Assembly: GCA_038257015.1 (NCBI GenBank)
Contig: JBBSJS010000005.1
Coordinates: 1-32,107, forward strand
Reading direction: 5' to 3'
DNA from: UBA920 sp038257015
GTDB lineage: Bacteria; Patescibacteriota; Doudnabacteria; UBA920
DNA length: 32,107 nt
Shown here in pieces: positions 1 to 7,643 of this stretch; position 1 is the stretch's first letter, and each line of letters starts with the position of its first letter. Under the pieces are notes generated by a model. That model made no database searches and had not been told where the DNA came from. It saw only the letters and a list, made by a program, of their open reading frames with translations. A program made the position numbers and the translations under genes.

Positions 1-1
1 T

Positions 2-3000
2 CTAACAGGGGATGTAACAGGAAGTGGAACTGGTTCCTTTGCTACTACTATTGCATCTAGCACTTCTGCTACTTGGGCAGGAAGAGTATCTGATGAAACA
101 GGTTCAGGCGCTTGGGTCTTTGCTAACTCACCAACATTTGTTACTCCAACATTGGGGGCAGCAACAGCAACCTCACTATCCTTAGGTACAGCTCTAACTG
201 TAGCTAATGGTGGTACTGGTGCTACAACTCTAACATCCAACGGTGTTCTCTATGGTAACGGTACAAGTGCTATTGCTGCAACCGCAGCTGGAACAACTGG
301 CCAATGTCTAGTAGCTACTACTGGTTCTGCTCCAACATGGGGAAGCTGTGGCTCTTCTACAGCTGATCCAATCTTAATTAACGGTACTAATGTAAGTGAT
401 GCTTCTGGCGTTGACTTCCTAAATGTAGCTGCTTCAGCTACTGCAGCTTCTATCTCTTGGACTCTAAATGCTGGTGTATCTCCTGATACTGCATCACTAG
501 CTGTTGGTCCGGCAAGTGGAACTGAAGCTGGTATCTTAACTGCTAACGCTCAAACTATTGGTGGGGCTAAGACTTTCTCTGCTGCCCCAATCTTCTCTAC
601 TATGACTGCAGGCTCTATTCTCTTTGCTGGAACATCTGGAACACTAACTCAAGACAATGCTAACTTCTTCTGGGATGACACTAATAACAGGTTGGGATTA
701 GGAACTACATCACCAGGTGCTAGGCTTACTGTAGCTGGCACTCAGAGTGCAACCTTAACTAACTTCACTCAAAGCGTTGCTAATAACGCTGTTACTATTG
801 TTAGCGGTTATACAGACCCTAGCTACACTCCAGGTTTGATGTGGTACACAAGTGATAACAACCCAACTCGTCCTAAGTCTGGTATTTGGTCTGAGAACAC
901 CGGTGTGGGTAGCTATCTTCACTTTGGAACTTCTGATAACTACGCCACTGGCATAACTAACCAAGCAATCACTGTCGGTTACAATGGAAACTTCGGTATC
1001 GGGGATACAACGCCTGACGCTAAATTAGTAGTTGAAGACGGTGCTTCTAGTGATCAGATTCGTGTGGGGGATACATCTGGTGGCTTCTATTACCAAATCG
1101 GTCGTAATACATCAACTGGCAGATTAGACTTTAATGGTACACAAAGTGGAGCTCGAGGTTATCTATTCAACAATTCTGAAAGCTTTTTTGTTAGCGATGA
1201 CGTTACTACTCGTATTACTGTGAACACAACAACTGGAGCCGCCGCCGCCGGTATCGCTCTTACGAACGCTTCCCGTGCTTACACTTGGTACATAGATAAC
1301 CGTGGTGCCTTAGATACTGCTAATGATCGCTTAGGTTTCTTTAACAACGCTGGCAATGAAGTAATGAACCTACAAAACAGTACTCAAATTGGTATCGGTG
1401 CTAACTCAAGCCTTACTGGAAAACTTCACTTAGCTGGAAGTGTTACCACAAGCGGTGCAACCGCTGTGGCTGGTATTTTCACAGATCTCTCAATGGCTAA
1501 TAGCACTGCTTCTGGTTTCCAATTTGGTAACCGTTCGCTAAACACCATTACTAGTTCAGTGGCTGGAACTCATGTGGGACAATTTATCCGCATGACTGAC
1601 AATACTACTCTGGGTTCTGGTCAAATCGTTCGTGGACTTGAAGTACAAGCCTATTCTGGTTCTAACGTTAATGGTGTTAATACTGGTATTGAAAGCTATG
1701 CTTACACCTTTGGTGTTTCAGCTACAACTACCGCTCAAGCTGGTGGCATAAGTCAACCTGCTGCCATATTTGCCGACTTAGACAACGGCAGTGCTCCAAC
1801 TGCTGGTAATGCGATTCGTGCTTACACTAACAATGCTACTTCAGCCGACTTGGTTCACTTATTCCAAGAAACATCTTCTTTCACAGGAACTGGTTTGTTG
1901 ATGAACTTTGGTAAAGGTAGCGGATCTTACGCAGGTAACTTTATTGACTTACAAACAAATGATACAAGTCGATTCAAAGTTAACTACGGCTCAAGCATTG
2001 TCACTCAAACTATCGCACCGACGGGAAGTATTATGGACTTCGCTAGTGCTACAAATGGCAACACTTTCATCTGGAAAATTCCACAAAAAGCTACTACTGG
2101 AACTTGTAGTTCAGGTACTGCTGAAGGTATGATCTTCCAAAATACTGGCGGTACTCAAGTTGGCCATATTTGTATCAGCGGTCCGAGTGTTGGTGGTGGG
2201 GCTAACAACAAACTCCGCTTCTATGCTGAACAATTCAACGCTACTTCTACTGACGTTGCTGAAAACTTCTCAGATGCAGCTAATAATCTTGTAGCGGGTG
2301 AGGTTGTAGTGTTAGATAGCTCAGTAACTAGCGGTGTGAAGAAATCCAACGGACAAACTTCCGACACCTTAGTAGGTATCGTTGCAACATCCCCTGGTGT
2401 ACTCTTAACTGGCATCAGCGAATCTGACGGCAGCACTTCCTTAGTCAATCCAAAACCAATTGCATTAGCTGGACGTGTTCCAGTGAAAGTTTCAACAGAG
2501 AATGGTCTAATTAAAGCTGGCGACTTCTTAACATCTTCTGCTACCAAACCAGGGTTCGCTATGAAAGCAACTGGTGCTGGTGCTGTAATCGGTATGGCTA
2601 TGCAGAACTATAGTTCTTCTTCTGATGGCACAGTCGTAGTGTTTGTTAAAGCCACAACATTTAACGGTGTGCGTATCGAATCACAAATGTCTGGACTAAG
2701 CTTCAATTACACCCAACTTGCCTCGACTTCAACTCCTACGTCTCAATCAATTCTTGCAGACTTGGTAACCAAGCTTTCCTCTATTAATAACACTAAGTTA
2801 TCTCAAATCCGCACAGACTTGCTAATCGCTGGTGCTGAAGTAATCACTCCATTCATAACCACAAGCGCGTTGCGAGTTGACTCCTTAACTGCAGCAACTA
2901 CTAACGGTAGTCTAAAGATTTCTCAAAATGTTATCTTCAACGGTGGTCTAAAAGTTGATAGCATCGGTTCAATCGGAAGTCTAATTAGCTTTAATAGCGA

Positions 3001-3529
3001 TGTTCAATTCTTCGGCACTCCTTACTTCACTAAAGACACTGCTGGTTTTGCAGTTATCGAAACTGGTGCGCAAATCGTTGATATCGAATTCGATAATGAA
3101 TATATTGATCAGCCAATCGTAAATGCTTCAATTAGCTTCGACCAAATCGGTGACAGTGAATCTGATAGAGAAGCTCAAATTGCTGCTGCTCAAACATTCC
3201 TATCCGGTAACATCAACTTTGTTGTCACTAACAAGAGCAAAAAAGGATTCACAATTGTGTTGAGCCAGCCAGCTCCTGAAAATGTCACTTTCAGCTGGAT
3301 TGCTCTGGCAGTAAAGAATGCTTCAACTTTCTCAAGTATTGATACCGACCAAACTTTGTCCGTTCAATCAACTCCTTCCTCCGGATCTAGTGGTGGTGAT
3401 AATGGCTCTCCAATTGAAGAGCAACCTCCAACTGAGGAAGAACCTCCTGTAGTAGAAGAGCAACCTCCAACTGAGGAAGAACCTCCTGTAGCTTCCGATG
3501 GTGGCGGAATTGTTGAAAGTAACTCATAA
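2..3529 (+). CDS. Very long phage-fibre-like surface protein, C-terminal part (5' end outside window)
   Basis: The frame is open to the window edge, so the protein is longer than the roughly 1,175 residues visible. It is rich in Thr, Ser, Ala, Gly and Asn. It holds repeated tail-fibre-like phrases such as LTGDVTG near the start and FFWDDTNNRLGLGTTSP about 170 residues downstream of the first internal Met. A conserved block follows (DVAENFSD, GEVVVLD, VGIVATSPGVLL, ALAGRVPVKVSTENG, AGDFLTSS), a type found just after the fibre region of many bacterial and phage fibre-like proteins. The end is a Pro/Glu-rich tail. No membrane anchor or sorting motif is visible at this end. Codons are strongly restricted (GCT, ACT, AAC), as in the pilin genes, which suggests high expression. 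I infer an extracellular fibre or adhesin; function is otherwise unknown. An intrinsic terminator follows. Confidence 0.75.
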   Translation, partial: LTGDVTGSGTGSFATTIASSTSATWAGRVSDETGSGAWVFANSPTFVTPTLGAATATSLSLGTALTVANGGTGATTLTSNGVLYGNGTSAIAATAAGTTGQCLVATTGSAPTWGSCGSSTADPILINGTNVSDASGVDFLNVAASATAASISWTLNAGVSPDTASLAVGPASGTEAGILTANAQTIGGAKTFSAAPIFSTMTAGSILFAGTSGTLTQDNANFFWDDTNNRLGLGTTSPGARLTVAGTQSATLTNFTQSVANNAVTIVSGYTDPSYTPGLMWYTSDNNPTRPKSGIWSENTGVGSYLHFGTSDNYATGITNQAITVGYNGNFGIGDTTPDAKLVVEDGASSDQIRVGDTSGGFYYQIGRNTSTGRLDFNGTQSGARGYLFNNSESFFVSDDVTTRITVNTTTGAAAAGIALTNASRAYTWYIDNRGALDTANDRLGFFNNAGNEVMNLQNSTQIGIGANSSLTGKLHLAGSVTTSGATAVAGIFTDLSMANSTASGFQFGNRSLNTITSSVAGTHVGQFIRMTDNTTLGSGQIVRGLEVQAYSGSNVNGVNTGIESYAYTFGVSATTTAQAGGISQPAAIFADLDNGSAPTAGNAIRAYTNNATSADLVHLFQETSSFTGTGLLMNFGKGSGSYAGNFIDLQTNDTSRFKVNYGSSIVTQTIAPTGSIMDFASATNGNTFIWKIPQKATTGTCSSGTAEGMIFQNTGGTQVGHICISGPSVGGGANNKLRFYAEQFNATSTDVAENFSDAANNLVAGEVVVLDSSVTSGVKKSNGQTSDTLVGIVATSPGVLLTGISESDGSTSLVNPKPIALAGRVPVKVSTENGLIKAGDFLTSSATKPGFAMKATGAGAVIGMAMQNYSSSSDGTVVVFVKATTFNGVRIESQMSGLSFNYTQLASTSTPTSQSILADLVTKLSSINNTKLSQIRTDLLIAGAEVITPFITTSALRVDSLTAATTNGSLKISQNVIFNGGLKVDSIGSIGSLISFNSDVQFFGTPYFTKDTAGFAVIETGAQIVDIEFDNEYIDQPIVNASISFDQIGDSESDREAQIAAAQTFLSGNINFVVTNKSKKGFTIVLSQPAPENVTFSWIALAVKNASTFSSIDTDQTLSVQSTPSSGSSGGDNGSPIEEQPPTEEEPPVVEEQPPTEEEPPVASDGGGIVESNS
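3416..3490 (+). repeat. 39-bp tandem repeat encoding the Pro/Glu tail
   Basis: A 39-base unit starting at 3416 is repeated from 3455 with almost no change. It encodes two copies of EEQPPTEEEPPV. This in-frame tandem duplication lengthens an acidic, proline-rich tail at the end of the surface protein. Such tails are often flexible stalks or wall-spanning segments. Copy number could vary between strains. Confidence 0.85.
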
Positions 3530-3544
3530 TATAATCTGATAAGT

Positions 3545-3582
3545 AAAAGCCTTGTTGCGAAAATTTGCGACAAGGCTTTTTT
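3545..3582 (+). terminator. Intrinsic terminator of the surface-protein gene
   Basis: An 11-bp perfect stem, AAAAGCCTTGT (3545-3555) with ACAAGGCTTTT (3570-3580), is followed by further T residues. It lies 16 bases after the TAA stop at 3527-3529. Confidence 0.88.
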
Positions 3583-3587
3583 CTAGC

Positions 3588-3593
3588 TATACT
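3588..3593 (+). promoter_or_regulatory. Candidate -10 box for the following gene
   Basis: TATACT lies 28 bases before the ATG at 3622 and just after the terminator. Transcription would start near 3600, giving a leader of about 20 bases. No good -35 box is seen, since that region is the terminator stem. A second TATA-like run (3595-3600) could serve instead. Confidence 0.4.
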
Positions 3594-3621
3594 CTATATA
3601 GCGAGTACTAAATAAAATTCA

Positions 3622-4107
3622 ATGTTTTCCACACCACAAATAAATCAATTCGATAACTCAGCGCCGGTAGTTTCCCGTAAAAAGCCTATTCTTTGGATTG
3701 TTATTGTGGCTATTTTATCCCTTATTTTAGCCGTAAGTATCGTATTGCTGATTCAATCTAAGCAGGAAATCCAGAGCTTAAAAACTTCTTTGGATGAGGC
3801 GCGCGAGTCACAAGTTTTAGGAGCCCAAAACACTGATCAAGAGGTCGTGTCCTTACTAAATGAGTTAGGACAGTTAATAGTTTTGCCTACTGATGAGCAG
3901 CCGACGGTAGCAACCGTAACTGATTTAACTCAACTAGCTGGCCAACCATTCTTTGAGCAAGCTCAAATTGGGGACAAAGTAGTTATCTATAATAATTCTG
4001 CAAAAGCTATTCTTTATCGGCCGAGCGAGAAAAAAGTAATCAACATCGCACCGATAGTAAATGACACTCAGCCACCAGTCGAACCAGTAAGCCCGACACA
4101 ACCCTAA
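3622..4107 (+). CDS. Small membrane-anchored coiled-coil protein, conserved type in CPR bacteria
   Basis: This 161-residue protein has a short cytoplasmic head and one membrane helix at about residues 23-45 (ILWIVIVAILSLILAVSIVLL). A short coiled-coil-like stretch follows (KQEIQSLKTSLDEARES). The C-terminal part, about residues 70-145, has the pattern LIVLPTDEQPTVATVTD, QPFFEQAQIGDKVVIY, then KAILYRPSEKKVINIAPI. I recognise that pattern from hypothetical proteins of candidate-phyla bacteria, but no function is known. The end is Pro-rich. Topology suggests an external C-terminal domain. No Shine-Dalgarno sequence precedes the ATG. It is flanked by terminators on both sides, so it appears monocistronic. 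Confidence 0.85.
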   Translation: MFSTPQINQFDNSAPVVSRKKPILWIVIVAILSLILAVSIVLLIQSKQEIQSLKTSLDEARESQVLGAQNTDQEVVSLLNELGQLIVLPTDEQPTVATVTDLTQLAGQPFFEQAQIGDKVVIYNNSAKAILYRPSEKKVINIAPIVNDTQPPVEPVSPTQP

Positions 4108-4112
4108 TATTT

Positions 4113-4145
4113 AACCCTTTGCTCTAATTAGTAAAGGGTTTTATT
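4113..4145 (+). terminator. Intrinsic terminator
   Basis: AACCCTTT (4113-4120) pairs with AAAGGGTT (4133-4140) across a 12-base loop, followed by TTATT. It lies 5 bases after the stop codon of the preceding gene. Confidence 0.75.
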
Positions 4146-4181
4146 CTTGCCAAGAAAAATATTTTTACCGACTACCAAGTT

Positions 4182-4195
4182 GAATTAGCTAATTC
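4182..4195. promoter_or_regulatory. Perfect 14-bp palindrome upstream of the M23 peptidase gene
   Basis: GAATTAGCTAATTC is a perfect palindrome 72 bases upstream of the chosen start of the peptidase. A second small hairpin, AGCGC/GCGCT with loop TCTT (4221-4234), lies between it and the ribosome-binding site. Either could be an operator or leader structure. No clear -10/-35 pair was found, so the role is open. Confidence 0.4.
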
Positions 4196-4255
4196 TTGAT
4201 TAGTTTTTTAAGACTTCTTAAGCGCTCTTGCGCTAAGCTATTTTTACATTTCTGT

Positions 4256-4262
4256 AAGGAGG
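4256..4262 (+). promoter_or_regulatory. Strong Shine-Dalgarno sequence that sets the start of the M23 gene
   Basis: AAGGAGG ends 5 bases before the ATG at 4268. It is the only consensus-strength site seen in front of any protein gene here. It argues for that start over an upstream in-frame ATG at 4196, which would put 24 residues in front of the signal peptide. Confidence 0.85.
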
Positions 4263-4267
4263 AAAGT

Positions 4268-5389
4268 ATGAATAGAATAGCGACAATGGGTTTTAGTTTA
4301 GTGTTAGTTTTTACTGTGTGGTTAAGTGATAGTCATGCACAAAGACGGTTTCCAAAGCCAGTATCATCAGCCCCTGATTATAATGGTACTTATCAGGGCA
4401 GTCCTGGAACAGGTTCGGCGAGGTACACTACTTTGTACCGAGACAATCAAGATAACGGTAGTCGTTCTGGTTGCCGAGGGGAAGGTTGTGGTAAGCATCC
4501 AGGCGTAGATATTGCGGTGTCTTCTGGCACGGCTGTCTATTTGCCAATTGATGGTCAGGTTGTAACTTCAAGATGCGATAGTTCTTGGGGTGGTTTAATA
4601 GTAGTCAGGAGTCCAAATCCTGAAAGAGCATATGAGTGGATTTATCAGACATTCGCACATCTAAAGGTGAGGCAGTACAGCAATGGTGTTGCAGTCGAAC
4701 CAGGTCACTACATCGGTGGAGGAACTGAAATAGGTAAGTCTGGTGGGAATAGAAAATATGACCAATGTAGTGGCAATTCTTCAGGTTCACATCTTCATTT
4801 CCAGGTCGATAAAGATGATGGTAATCTTGAGCCTTGGTTTCCAAACTCAAGTTCTCTTCACTACCCGGATGCAAGTTTTTCTGTAATGGAAAACACTTAT
4901 AATCCGATGGTTCTTCTCCAAGGTGGTTACAAGTGGCAGTTTAATCAATCAGGTAATCGTGAGCTATGGGATCTATTTAATTGGCAAAATTGGGGAGTTT
5001 CTAGTGGCTCATTATGGTTGGACGGTAGTTACGACCCTTATATTAGAAGGGGAGGGCTAACGAATTGTGGCTTAAATAAGCCTTGCAGTAGTGCAATTAG
5101 CGCTGAGAGCCGAGACTATCAATATCTGTCTTTGGACATGTATAATCAATGCTCAAGTGGTTACGGTAAAATATACTTTACTACGAATCGTGAAAATTAT
5201 TGGGATGAAAACAAGACTGTGTACTACAACTCGCCATACTATAGCTCTAGCTTGGTTAAGTTATACATGGCTTGGCATCCTAAATGGTCCGGTGTAATTA
5301 CAGGACTTCGTTTTGACCCAGCTGAGCACTGTAGCCCTTCTGTTTGGGATCCAAACTATTTCGGCGAGATATCCTTGTCTCGTTGGTAA
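4268..5389 (+). CDS. Secreted M23-family zinc metallopeptidase
   Basis: The 373-residue protein starts with a classical signal peptide (MNRIATMGFSLVLVFTVWLS), probably cleaved after SHA near residue 23. The peptidase domain (about residues 50-185) carries the M23 ligands His77 and Asp81 in HPGVD, His131 in the FAHL segment, and His175/His177 in SGSHLHF. M23 enzymes cut peptide cross-bridges or stems of peptidoglycan. All key residues are present, so it should be active outside the cytoplasmic membrane. The Cys-containing C-terminal 190 residues match nothing I recognise and may form a binding domain. The strong ribosome-binding site and isolated transcription unit set it apart from its neighbours. 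Attack on a neighbouring cell's wall or remodelling of its own wall are both possible. Confidence 0.9.
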   Translation: MNRIATMGFSLVLVFTVWLSDSHAQRRFPKPVSSAPDYNGTYQGSPGTGSARYTTLYRDNQDNGSRSGCRGEGCGKHPGVDIAVSSGTAVYLPIDGQVVTSRCDSSWGGLIVVRSPNPERAYEWIYQTFAHLKVRQYSNGVAVEPGHYIGGGTEIGKSGGNRKYDQCSGNSSGSHLHFQVDKDDGNLEPWFPNSSSLHYPDASFSVMENTYNPMVLLQGGYKWQFNQSGNRELWDLFNWQNWGVSSGSLWLDGSYDPYIRRGGLTNCGLNKPCSSAISAESRDYQYLSLDMYNQCSSGYGKIYFTTNRENYWDENKTVYYNSPYYSSSLVKLYMAWHPKWSGVITGLRFDPAEHCSPSVWDPNYFGEISLSRW

Positions 5390-5398
5390 ATTAAATTT

Positions 5399-5430
5399 AG
5401 CCTGCAGCATTAATCTGCGGGCTTTTATTT
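5399..5430 (+). terminator. Intrinsic terminator of the M23 gene
   Basis: AGCCTGCAG (5399-5407) pairs with CTGCGGGCT (5415-5423) over 9 bp including one G-U pair, with loop CATTAAT. It is followed by TTTATTT. Confidence 0.85.
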
Positions 5431-5521
5431 AAACTTTATTTGGCAATCTCCTTTAGTTTAGTGGGGATTAAACAATTTCATAAATTTTGTCTTAAATATT
5501 GTGGAAAACTAATTTACTATG

Positions 5522-5530
5522 TGCTATAAT
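5522..5530 (+). promoter_or_regulatory. Extended -10 promoter (TGnTATAAT)
   Basis: TGCTATAAT is a perfect extended -10 element. It would start a transcript near 5537, about 18 bases before the ATG of the 59-residue peptide gene. The -35 region is poor, as is common when TGn is present. Confidence 0.75.
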
Positions 5531-5554
5531 TAAGTTAATTAAAAACTTGCAAGT

Positions 5555-5734
5555 ATGGACTATAACAAAGAATTAGTTGGATCTGATTCTCGTTGGTTTA
5601 TCTGGACAATAGTTGTAATATTGGTAGGCGGCATCTCACTTATCAGTTACATCAAAGTTACAGAGATCAATGACGACAGTCAAATTAGCGTTGAGACTAT
5701 TAGAGCAAACAGAGCTCCAGTCCAAGCTGAATAA
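5555..5734 (+). CDS. 59-residue single-pass membrane peptide
   Basis: ATG at 5555 to TAA at 5732-5734 encodes 59 residues. The product has a polar head (MDYNKELVGSDSRW), one hydrophobic helix at about residues 15-32 (FIWTIVVILVGGISLISY) and a charged tail ending in ANRAPVQAE. The gene is flanked by an extended -10 promoter and its own terminator, which supports real expression. There is no Shine-Dalgarno sequence. I recognise no family. It could be a small modulator or anchor of an envelope complex, but nothing in its sequence shows which. Confidence 0.72.
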   Translation: MDYNKELVGSDSRWFIWTIVVILVGGISLISYIKVTEINDDSQISVETIRANRAPVQAE

Positions 5735-5737
5735 TTA

Positions 5738-5770
5738 AAAATCAACCCTTAAAATGGGTTGATTTTTAAT
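5738..5770 (+). terminator. Intrinsic terminator of the small peptide gene
   Basis: AAAATCAACCC (5738-5748) pairs with GGGTTGATTTT (5756-5766), an 11-bp stem, followed by more T residues. It begins 4 bases after the stop codon. Confidence 0.88.
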
Positions 5771-5778
5771 TTAAAGTA

Positions 5779-5787
5779 TGCTATAAT
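5779..5787 (+). promoter_or_regulatory. Extended -10 promoter of the CAP-domain gene
   Basis: TGCTATAAT, identical to the element at 5522, would start transcription near 5794 and give a leader of about 90 bases before the ATG at 5885. That leader carries the direct repeats described next. Confidence 0.75.
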
Positions 5788-5790
5788 GAA

Positions 5791-5879
5791 CTTAAGTTAA
5801 TCAAAAGTCGTTGCCAAAATAGCAAATCGGCTTAAGTGAAACAAAAAAACAATTTAATCGTGCCAAAATAGCACAAAGC
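5791..5879 (+). repeat. Two imperfect leader repeats (CTTAAG ... TGCCAAAATAGCA)
   Basis: CTTAAGT begins units at 5791 and 5831. Each unit ends with the identical 13-mer TGCCAAAATAGCA, at 5812-5824 and 5861-5873. Each 13-mer could form a tiny TGC/GCA hairpin. The same order, CTTAAG then CCAAAATAG, occurs a third time at 8463-8481, directly before the pilM start. They lie in the predicted mRNA leader rather than the promoter, suggesting a post-transcriptional or translational signal. Confidence 0.6.
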
Positions 5880-5884
5880 TTTCC

Positions 5885-7231
5885 ATGGATTACGCACAAT
5901 CACTTCAGGGTTATGCTAGCGGTTTTAGGTCTTTAGAATTCCCAACTTTCAAAAGAGCGGGGATTTACTTGCATGACCATTTGATCCCGCACGCCCGTAA
6001 TAATTATCATCCACACATCCTTAAGCCTACAATGTTAGGTTTGGTTTCTTTGTTGGTGATGTCAATCAAGGTCTCTAGTTTATTTTTGCTTACCGCTGCG
6101 CCAGCTACTATGGTGGAATCTGCAGCTATCACACAAGCTAGTGTCTTAAACCTCACTAACCAATCAAGAACTAACAACGGGCTAGCGGAGTTGCGTGAGA
6201 GTCCATTGCTAGCGCGTGCAGCTCAGAATAAAGCTAACGATATGTTGGCAAGACAATATTTTGCTCATAATACTCCTGATGGACAAACTCCTTGGTCTTT
6301 TGTAAAAGCAGTAGGTTATAGCTATGTCACTGCAGGCGAAAACTTGGCCATAGATTTTACTCAAGTTGAAAATGTTCAAGCGGCTTGGATGAATAGCCCT
6401 GGTCATAAAGCCAACATTCTAAACGGTAATTTTCAAGAATTAGGTGTTGGTATCGCTAAGGGTATGTTTGAAGGTCATGAAACTACAATAGTTGTGCAGA
6501 TGTTTGCAGCACCAATCGCTCAACCAGTGGCATTTCAGCCACAGCCAACTCCAGTAGCTCAACCAACGCCTGTTGCTCCAGCTCCTGTAGTTGCACCTAC
6601 ATCCCCAGTTGTATCTCCAGTAGCACCAATCGCTCAACCTACAGCTCCTCAGCCAATTAAAGATTATCAGACTGTTGCCCTGCAGGAGACACCAGCGGCA
6701 CAGCCGGTAGATAATAGTCCAGCTCCTGCTGAGTCTCAAGGCACTGGTACTCAGATAATTACAACTGACACTTCTTTCTTAAAAGATTCATTTGTAATTA
6801 CTATTACTGCTGTCGAGGAAGTGGTTAAGGTTGTAGCTTTCTATGGTGACAAGAGCACAATGTTCTCACCTTTAGAGAATAATATTTGGGAAGCCAAGAT
6901 ACCTCTTTCAAGCTTAGCTAACCATAACAACATAATTATCCAATCCCAGAACTTAAATGGTCAAATTCATCAACAACCTGTTGCTAACTTTTCAGATGGA
7001 TTAGTCCAGTTGGATTCAATCAATGGTAATGTTGAAGGTGCAACAGTAACTGTGTTCGGTAGAGAGATTAATCCAAGAGTTTGGGAACAAAAAGCCTTGA
7101 TGCTAATTCTTGCCACCCTCATCACTGCCCTCATTTTAGCAATTGGTATCAAGCGCCATGTCCAACATGTTAGTTTGGTAGCCAATACTTCCTTTGTAGG
7201 GATGCTAATAGCAATGCTATTGATGGTCTGA
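5885..7231 (+). CDS. Membrane-anchored CAP-domain (SCP/PR1-like) protein
   Basis: This 448-residue protein has an N-terminal cytoplasmic segment and a membrane helix at about residues 50-72. A CAP domain follows at about residues 84-208. Family signatures are FAHNTPDG (His127), AGENLA (Glu152), SPGHKANIL (His174) and ELGVGIA. These include the putative metal-binding His and Glu residues. A Pro/Gln/Val-rich linker follows (about residues 210-285), then a small beta-rich domain (about residues 290-395) and one or two C-terminal membrane helices (about residues 400-448). CAP proteins are extracellular; in bacteria their reaction is mostly unproven. Membrane segments at both ends with the CAP domain between them are unusual for this family. 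No Shine-Dalgarno sequence is seen. Confidence 0.88.
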   Translation: MDYAQSLQGYASGFRSLEFPTFKRAGIYLHDHLIPHARNNYHPHILKPTMLGLVSLLVMSIKVSSLFLLTAAPATMVESAAITQASVLNLTNQSRTNNGLAELRESPLLARAAQNKANDMLARQYFAHNTPDGQTPWSFVKAVGYSYVTAGENLAIDFTQVENVQAAWMNSPGHKANILNGNFQELGVGIAKGMFEGHETTIVVQMFAAPIAQPVAFQPQPTPVAQPTPVAPAPVVAPTSPVVSPVAPIAQPTAPQPIKDYQTVALQETPAAQPVDNSPAPAESQGTGTQIITTDTSFLKDSFVITITAVEEVVKVVAFYGDKSTMFSPLENNIWEAKIPLSSLANHNNIIIQSQNLNGQIHQQPVANFSDGLVQLDSINGNVEGATVTVFGREINPRVWEQKALMLILATLITALILAIGIKRHVQHVSLVANTSFVGMLIAMLLMV

Positions 7232-7253
7232 TAACAAAAATTGATAAAAAACT

Positions 7254-7289
7254 AAAACACTCTTCATGGAACGAAGAGTGTTTTTTTTT
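7254..7289 (+). terminator. Intrinsic terminator of the CAP-domain gene
   Basis: AAAACACTCTTC (7254-7265) pairs with GAAGAGTGTTTT (7273-7284) over 12 bp, followed by a T run to 7289. Confidence 0.92.
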
Positions 7290-7402
7290 GAAGTAGTCAT
7301 CAAAGTTTAAAAAAGTCTTAAATATAATCACCAATCTTGATAGTAATTATAGTTTTGTGGACCTATTCATTCGCTAGCCACTCATGATATTGTGCACGCA
7401 TA

Positions 7403-7442
7403 ATTATAAAAACCATCACTATTATGTGATGGTTTTTATAAT
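7403..7442 (-). terminator. Intrinsic terminator directly after tRNA-Ala
   Basis: A perfect 17-bp inverted repeat (7403-7419 with 7426-7442, loop of 6) starts at the last base of the tRNA CCA end. Read on the minus strand, the distal arm ends in a T-rich run. It would end the minus-strand tRNA transcript and might also stop plus-strand read-through. Confidence 0.85.
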
Positions 7443-7517
7443 GGTGGACCCTACCGGGATCGAACCGGTCACCTCCTGCTTGCAAAGCAGGCGCTCTACC
7501 AGATGAGCTAAGGGCCC
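7442..7517 (-). tRNA. tRNA-Ala (anticodon UGC)
   Basis: The 76-base cloverleaf read on the minus strand has acceptor GGGCCCT/AGGGTCC with one G-U pair. The anticodon stem CCTGC/GCAGG encloses loop TTTGCAA, anticodon TGC. The T arm is normal (GGTTCGATCC region) and CCA is encoded. All arms pair well and no intron is present. It is the last gene of a minus-strand cluster that begins with tRNA-Ile. Confidence 0.97.
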
Positions 7518-7630
7518 TCGTCGCAACCACCTCCGCATGTTCCACTTTGGCTAAAGCCAAAGTCTCGCGAGCTTCGGTATTGCTCCTCTCAAACTTTCGC
7601 TTAACCCTTCGGGCCCAAGCAAAAGTTTGG
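7518..7630 (-). repeat. Structured leader element, copy A, abutting tRNA-Ala
   Basis: Read on the minus strand, a 12-bp hairpin arm pair (7617-7628 with 7591-7602) encloses a GC-rich loop. About 30 bases later comes an 8-bp hairpin (7544-7563, loop of 4). The element ends at the tRNA 5' end. The long stem contains one pair that is a U-G wobble only in minus-strand RNA; on the plus strand it would be C-A. Copies B and C are related. No protein is convincingly encoded here. Confidence 0.6.
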
Positions 7631-7643
7631 TTTCTTTGAGTTA

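Noticed and set aside
4196..4267. An upstream ATG at 4196 as the start of the M23 peptidase
   Set aside because: It lacks a ribosome-binding site and would bury the signal peptide behind 24 residues. AAGGAGG selects ATG 4268.
5791..5879. A CRISPR-like array
   Set aside because: Only two imperfect units occur, the repeat core is 13 bases, and no cas genes are present. They lie in a short leader.
6440..6739. A minus-strand frame of 99 codons opposite the CAP-domain linker
   Set aside because: It is the complement of the Pro/Gln/Val-rich repeats and gives a Trp/Ser/Cys-rich translation with no start signal.
7363..7560. A 65-codon minus-strand frame running through tRNA-Ala
   Set aside because: Its middle (SSSGRAPALQAGGDRFDPGRV) is the translation of the tRNA itself, a familiar artefact. 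The tRNA cloverleaf is complete.
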